Assembly: GCA_919901875.1 (NCBI GenBank)
Contig: CAKKQG010000024.1
Span: 1-15,446, forward strand
Source of the DNA: Anaerolineales bacterium
Lineage (GTDB): Bacteria > Chloroflexota > Anaerolineae > Anaerolineales > VGOW01
DNA length: 15,446 nucleotides
Reading direction: 5' to 3'
Of this stretch, positions 14,001 through 15,446 are shown piece after piece. The position numbers and the translations under genes are program-made. Within the stretch, counting starts at the first letter, position 1; every line of letters begins with the position of its first letter. The notes under the pieces were generated by a model. That model was not told where the DNA came from. It was given only the letters and a program-made list of their open reading frames with translations, and searched no databases.

Positions 14001-15446
14001 ATTAAGCGGCACGGCAACTGCCGCGCGGAAAGATCCATAACGCATGGTCGGCGAGCGCCCTTCCCACTGGTCGTAATCATCTACGATAAAGGGTTGCTTG
14101 CTCTGCCATACTTTTCCGGCGAGTCCTTGCCCAATCGCCAGACGAGAGTCGGGGGCATTCGCAAATAAACCAATCCCCACACTGCGTTCCAACAAGGATC
14201 CGTCGGCGTTAACTAAAAAGACAAAACCGTGCGGCGCCCCTAGTAGTTGGGCAGCACGACGCACGATGGCTTCAAGCAAATCGGCGGCGTCCAAGCGGTT
14301 GATAAGCGACAGTGTAGTTTCATGCAGCGCGGTCAGGTATTCGTTCTGCTGCGCCAGTTCTGTCGTCCGTTCATTCACGCGTTGTTCGAGTTCGCTGATC
14401 ACTTCATCCACGCCTAAAATTTTGTAACGCATCATGGCGAAGGCGACGGATAATGGAAAGACGATCAACGACGGCAGATAGAGCAGAGGTTCAAATACTG
14501 TTTTGGGGTTTAGCAGAGATTGCCCGCCCCACATCCCAAGAGGCAGCAAAGCGATGATCACGCCGCTTAAGACGATCTGACTCTGTTGTTTGACAACGGG
14601 CGACTCGGGTCGGACAATGCGATAAGCATTTATAACAGCAAAGGCAAACACGCCGAGGCCGATAGAGGTGTAGATCATCTCTGACAACTTGATGAACGCC
14701 CACGGGTTGTCCGGTACATTGATCAGATAGGCAGCCGAAGTGCCAAGAATGATGAACGGAATGTAGACGAGAAGCCGCAGGCTGGGATAACGATTGATGA
14801 GAGGGACTTCGACTGGAAACAGCAGACCTAGTGAGAACGTCACTGGCGCAAAGAGAGAAAGCGCGATGAAATAAACGCCGGTGAAGACGTGGGTTGAGAA
14901 TGAATCAAAGTATGTTGCAAATATGATGGAAAAAAAACCACAGAGATGAGACAGTGCCACTCCGGCGCGCGTGTTACTTCGAGTACGCCAAGCCCACGCG
15001 CTAAGGGCGAGGCACACGAGCGATGCCAGATAGGGTACGCCGAACAAGCGCACGACGTCGGCTAATGGCAGAGGCAGAACAGGCAGCTCGGTCTCGCATT
15101 GCCATATCGCCGGGCGGACTTCAACCGTGCAGCGACTTGAACTCAAGGGTGAGGTGTAGGCGCTGTTACGCTCATAGACCACATTCACGAATTGCGAACG
15201 GAATGCATCCAGAGCGATCATGCGCGCTTCGTAGTCCTCGGGCGTGACTTCAACACCGTTGATCTTGATGAGTCGATCATAGCGGCTGAAGCTGTTCGAG
15301 AACACCCCCGCGCCCCACTCGTTACCGCTAACGCCCGCCACCACTAATGACCGAAACACTAACGCGCTGGGGATCGGCACACGGCGAATCCAATCGAACG
15401 CCAGCACGCCTGATACGAGAAAAACCGTATTGGCGATCAACACGGT
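11037..15446 (-). CDS. Tripartite hybrid histidine kinase, PDZ/multi-TM-GAF-GAF-PAS-PAS-HisKA-HATPase-REC-HPt (5' end cut)
   Basis: At least 1468 residues are visible; the first in-frame GTG (15443) is probably internal, so the gene continues past the window. Positions below count from it. A hydrophobic segment (1-15) is followed by an extracytoplasmic PDZ-like stretch (30-115; YDRLIKINGVEV), then about seven membrane helices (130-340). A coiled coil (345-370) leads to GAF1 (about 380-525), GAF2 (about 540-695), PAS1 (about 710-815) and PAS2 (about 830-940). The kinase core has His972 in SHEIRTPMN, N-box NLLSNAVKF (1085-1093), DSGIGIP (1121-1127) and GGTGLGLAI (1150-1158). REC has D1222, D1265, T1295 and K1317; HPt has H1415 in HSLKGSSA. 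All catalytic residues are present. A PDZ loop between membrane helix 1 and a multi-helix bundle recalls ComP-type sensors. The signal is unknown; the downstream genes are probable partners. Confidence 0.93.
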   Translation of the reverse strand, partial: TVLIANTVFLVSGVLAFDWIRRVPIPSALVFRSLVVAGVSGNEWGAGVFSNSFSRYDRLIKINGVEVTPEDYEARMIALDAFRSQFVNVVYERNSAYTSPLSSSRCTVEVRPAIWQCETELPVLPLPLADVVRLFGVPYLASLVCLALSAWAWRTRSNTRAGVALSHLCGFFSIIFATYFDSFSTHVFTGVYFIALSLFAPVTFSLGLLFPVEVPLINRYPSLRLLVYIPFIILGTSAAYLINVPDNPWAFIKLSEMIYTSIGLGVFAFAVINAYRIVRPESPVVKQQSQIVLSGVIIALLPLGMWGGQSLLNPKTVFEPLLYLPSLIVFPLSVAFAMMRYKILGVDEVISELEQRVNERTTELAQQNEYLTALHETTLSLINRLDAADLLEAIVRRAAQLLGAPHGFVFLVNADGSLLERSVGIGLFANAPDSRLAIGQGLAGKVWQSKQPFIVDDYDQWEGRSPTMRYGSFRAAVAVPLNSGDQVLGVLGLARDAASEGKFTAQDIEILTRFAQLASIAMDNARLFQQSESQVRELSTLYSASRRLTAANDLQEVVAAVVEEIRVPIVDRAVLLTLEYANNGTVDSMTITANWHDGKGPLPMPIGTRYDSALITSSRWLLTEKPRFYEDAQLSEQADPAILSLAQRLNIRALAILPLWIGGRQIGILLIESKEKYQFTQRETRPYLALAAQMAIAVDRKRAEEALRVSESELRALFQAMRDVIIVLDGEGRYVDIAPTNPALLIKPSQDMIGKTLSEVLPESLAVAFLQHIRYVLHTKQTAYIEYSLRIRDKDVWFAANASPFLEDKVIWVARDVTERRLAGEALRKSEANLRDLFESSPDAIYVESFEGTVLDVNPAACILQGYHRDELIGQNVLDLVPPDERDEVWRGFQQMARGEIMLAEGFSQRKDGAKVAVEVRVGRIEYGGKPALLLHVRDITDRKQAEIELRKAKDAAEAGSRAKSEFLANMSHEIRTPMNAVIGMTGLLLDTPLTAEQRDYAETIRSSGDALLTVINDILDFSKIEAGRMELERRLLDVQGCAGSALDLLAPNAAAKGIQLVLEIEDTVPTHINGDATRLRQILVNLLSNAVKFTERGEVMVRVTVDRREGSSIILQFTVKDSGIGIPSDRMSRLFQSFSQVDASTTRKYGGTGLGLAISKRLCEMMGGVMWAESEVGKGSTFHFTLRAEVDGGTKPLYLKDQRLFDTGLGQRLPLKILLAEDNAVNQKLALRMLERMGYRADVVANGLEVLEALQRQPYDLVLMDMQMPEMDGLEATRQIVKEWKEARPRIIAMTANAMQEDREACLAAGMDDYVSKPVQVADLQNAIEHWGQTAVDHPSLPSNGAVSLTGNGLELPEAIDKKVLADLRTLQSAAEPDLVERLFGMLQSDAPKLIDAMREAVARADAAELRHAAHSLKGSSASLGAKPLSALSAAVEKAAKAGSLVETGQIDQIENEFHRVLRAVGKE

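Overview
The window looks like chromosomal DNA of a Chloroflexota (Anaerolineae-type) bacterium. The clues are a solute-binding lipoprotein with a Thr/Pro/Ala-rich linker carrying a VEVTRIV word right after the lipobox, very large multidomain sensor kinases, and many short inverted-repeat families between genes. This assignment is inference; no rRNA or marker gene is present. All genes but one lie on the minus strand, so the order of transcription is from high to low coordinates.

Region A (1-6821, minus) is a nucleoside/BMP-type ABC importer split into two units. The upstream unit has a recognisable promoter (6766-6795) and encodes permease 1 (6696-5629), permease 2 (5546-4614) and a 565-residue protein (4613-2916). 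That protein begins directly at the stop codon of permease 2, and its C-terminal third resembles the purine nucleoside phosphorylase superfamily. About 260 bp crowded with three different repeat families follows. The downstream unit is the BMP-family binding lipoprotein (2627-1545) and the double ATPase (1460 to beyond position 1). The likely job is to capture nucleosides, import them, and cleave or sense them inside the cell.

Region B (6822-7920) is a small intermediate stretch: a NIPSNAP-family protein (minus), a divergent promoter region, and the only plus-strand gene, a compact C39-like cysteine peptidase with complete catalytic residues and no export signal. A strong intrinsic terminator pointing leftward closes the next minus-strand operon.

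Region C (7927-15446, minus) is a phosphorelay operon. A hybrid histidine kinase of at least 1468 residues (PDZ-like loop, several membrane segments, two GAF, two PAS, HisKA, HATPase, REC, HPt) is cut by the window's right end. It is followed by a free-standing HPt protein that is a close duplicate of the kinase's own C-terminal HPt, a winged-helix-like protein with a damaged-looking 5' end, an alpha/beta hydrolase, and a REC-GAF-coiled-coil regulator without a classical output domain. The hydrolase and regulator overlap by one base.

Repeats are a theme. A 159-161 bp MITE-like element with GGACTTACGCA ends sits on the HPt stop codon, and a degenerate relative lies upstream of the BMP gene. 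Perfect hairpins lie between several genes, in one case supplying a gene's stop codon, and repeat DNA replaces normal ribosome-binding sequences before two transporter genes.
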